Part shown: positions 5,098-5,376 of the stretch, in pieces
Position numbering within the stretch: position 1 is the stretch's first letter
How the letters are laid out: every line of letters starts with the position of its first letter
Assembly: GCA_030838305.1 (NCBI GenBank)
Contig: JAUTWY010000232.1
Coordinates: forward strand, 1 to 5,376
DNA from: Acidobacteriaceae bacterium
GTDB lineage: Bacteria > Acidobacteriota > Terriglobia > Terriglobales > Acidobacteriaceae
Reading direction: 5' to 3'
Length of the DNA stretch: 5,376 bases
Made by a program: the position numbers and the translations under genes
The notes under the pieces: model-generated
The model's input: the letters and a program-made list of their open reading frames with translations, nothing else
The model's database searches: none
Told to the model about the DNA's origin: nothing

Positions 5098-5376
5098 GTG
5101 GGGCTTGGCGCCATCGTCGTAATTGGAGCGGATTTCGAGGGAGTTCGCTCGACCTTGCCGCCACAAACTGAACCGGAGTCTCTGCTCGCGGAACCGCTGG
5201 CGTGCATCGACGTACTAGGACGCTCCATGACAGAGCGCACCATCGAAAGATTCGCGCGCGCTGGAGTAGAAATAGTTTCTGTCCTCGTTCCGGTGGAACT
5301 CGCGCACTGCGTACCCCCCCTCTCCGTCCCCTTTGAGAACCTGAAGATTCAGGTGGTGGCCGATATGAGGTCCGCG
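5098..5376 (+). CDS. Partial gene, N-terminus resembling NDP-sugar nucleotidyltransferase
   Basis: The frame runs without a stop from GTG 5098 to the last base, giving 93 residues of a gene cut by the window edge. It begins (M)GLGAIVVIGADFEGV, then TLPPQTEPESLLAEPLACID, then VLGRSMTERTIERFARAGVE and IVSVLVPVELAH. The arrangement of a hydrophobic first strand, a 'PLACIDVLGRSMTERTIERF' block like the P-L-x-x-V-x-G-x-P-x-x-x-x-x-I-E segment of sugar-nucleotide transferases, and then AGVEIVSVLV as the next strand suggests a GT-A/NTP_transferase fold used in activating sugars for surface polysaccharide. However, the usual glycine-rich GxGTRL nucleotide loop is not apparent after the first strand (GADFEGVRS instead), so activity is doubtful or diverged. 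It lies 50 bases after the sigma factor and could be cotranscribed with it. The family call is inference from a partial sequence; the coding call itself is stronger. Confidence 0.6.
   Translation, partial: MGLGAIVVIGADFEGVRSTLPPQTEPESLLAEPLACIDVLGRSMTERTIERFARAGVEIVSVLVPVELAHCVPPLSVPFENLKIQVVADMRSA

Noticed and set aside
5314..5320. Run of seven C in the 3'-truncated gene as a frameshift site
   Set aside because: The frame continues smoothly through it to the window end, and the run is short enough to be ordinary.

Overview
The window looks like a piece of a soil-type Acidobacteriota chromosome (Koribacter/Terriglobia-like). I infer this from moderately high GC, from the domain style of the TonB-family protein (glycine-rich linker followed by a TonB_C domain with Asp-Pro-Glu-Tyr at its start), from the ECF sigma factor with a Ser-Val-Gly-Asn-Ser-Lys-Ser region 4, and from the company of small stress proteins. 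No database search was possible, so this is pattern recognition only. All supported genes are on the + strand.

Layout: (1) 1-1083, the 3' part of a PAS-containing sensor histidine kinase of the NarX/DegS (HisKA_3) type; its 5' end lies outside the window. (2) 1084-1279, a gap with a perfect 7-bp inverted repeat flanked by two copies of a 9-bp direct repeat. (3) 1280-1804, a glycine-zipper stress protein of the DUF3341/YflT-like kind. (4) 2027-2758, a secreted SYLF (Ysc84-type) lipid-binding-domain protein. (5) 2831-2983, a 50-residue two-helix membrane protein of the DUF3309 type, whose stop codon sits in a hairpin. (6) 3055-4023, a TonB-family protein with one membrane anchor and a C-terminal TonB domain. 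(7) 4024-4330, a 307-base gap with a perfect 15-bp inverted repeat and two overlapping mini-ORFs. (8) 4331-5047, an ECF sigma factor with a GTG start. (9) 5098-5376, the start of a gene cut by the window end, whose N-terminus resembles sugar-nucleotide transferases.

The common thread is the cell envelope and stress: a sensor kinase, three small or secreted proteins of families often seen in stress regulons, an energy-transducing envelope protein, and an alternative sigma factor. No cognate response regulator, anti-sigma factor or ExbB/ExbD is visible. The gaps between most genes (196, 222, 72, 71, 307 and 50 bases) suggest several transcription units rather than one operon. I see no RNA genes, insertion sequences, CRISPR arrays or phage genes. 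I found no convincing new multi-gene system; the best leads are the non-coding structures at 4069-4133 and 1156-1229, the mini-ORFs ahead of the sigma factor, and the truncated transferase-like gene.
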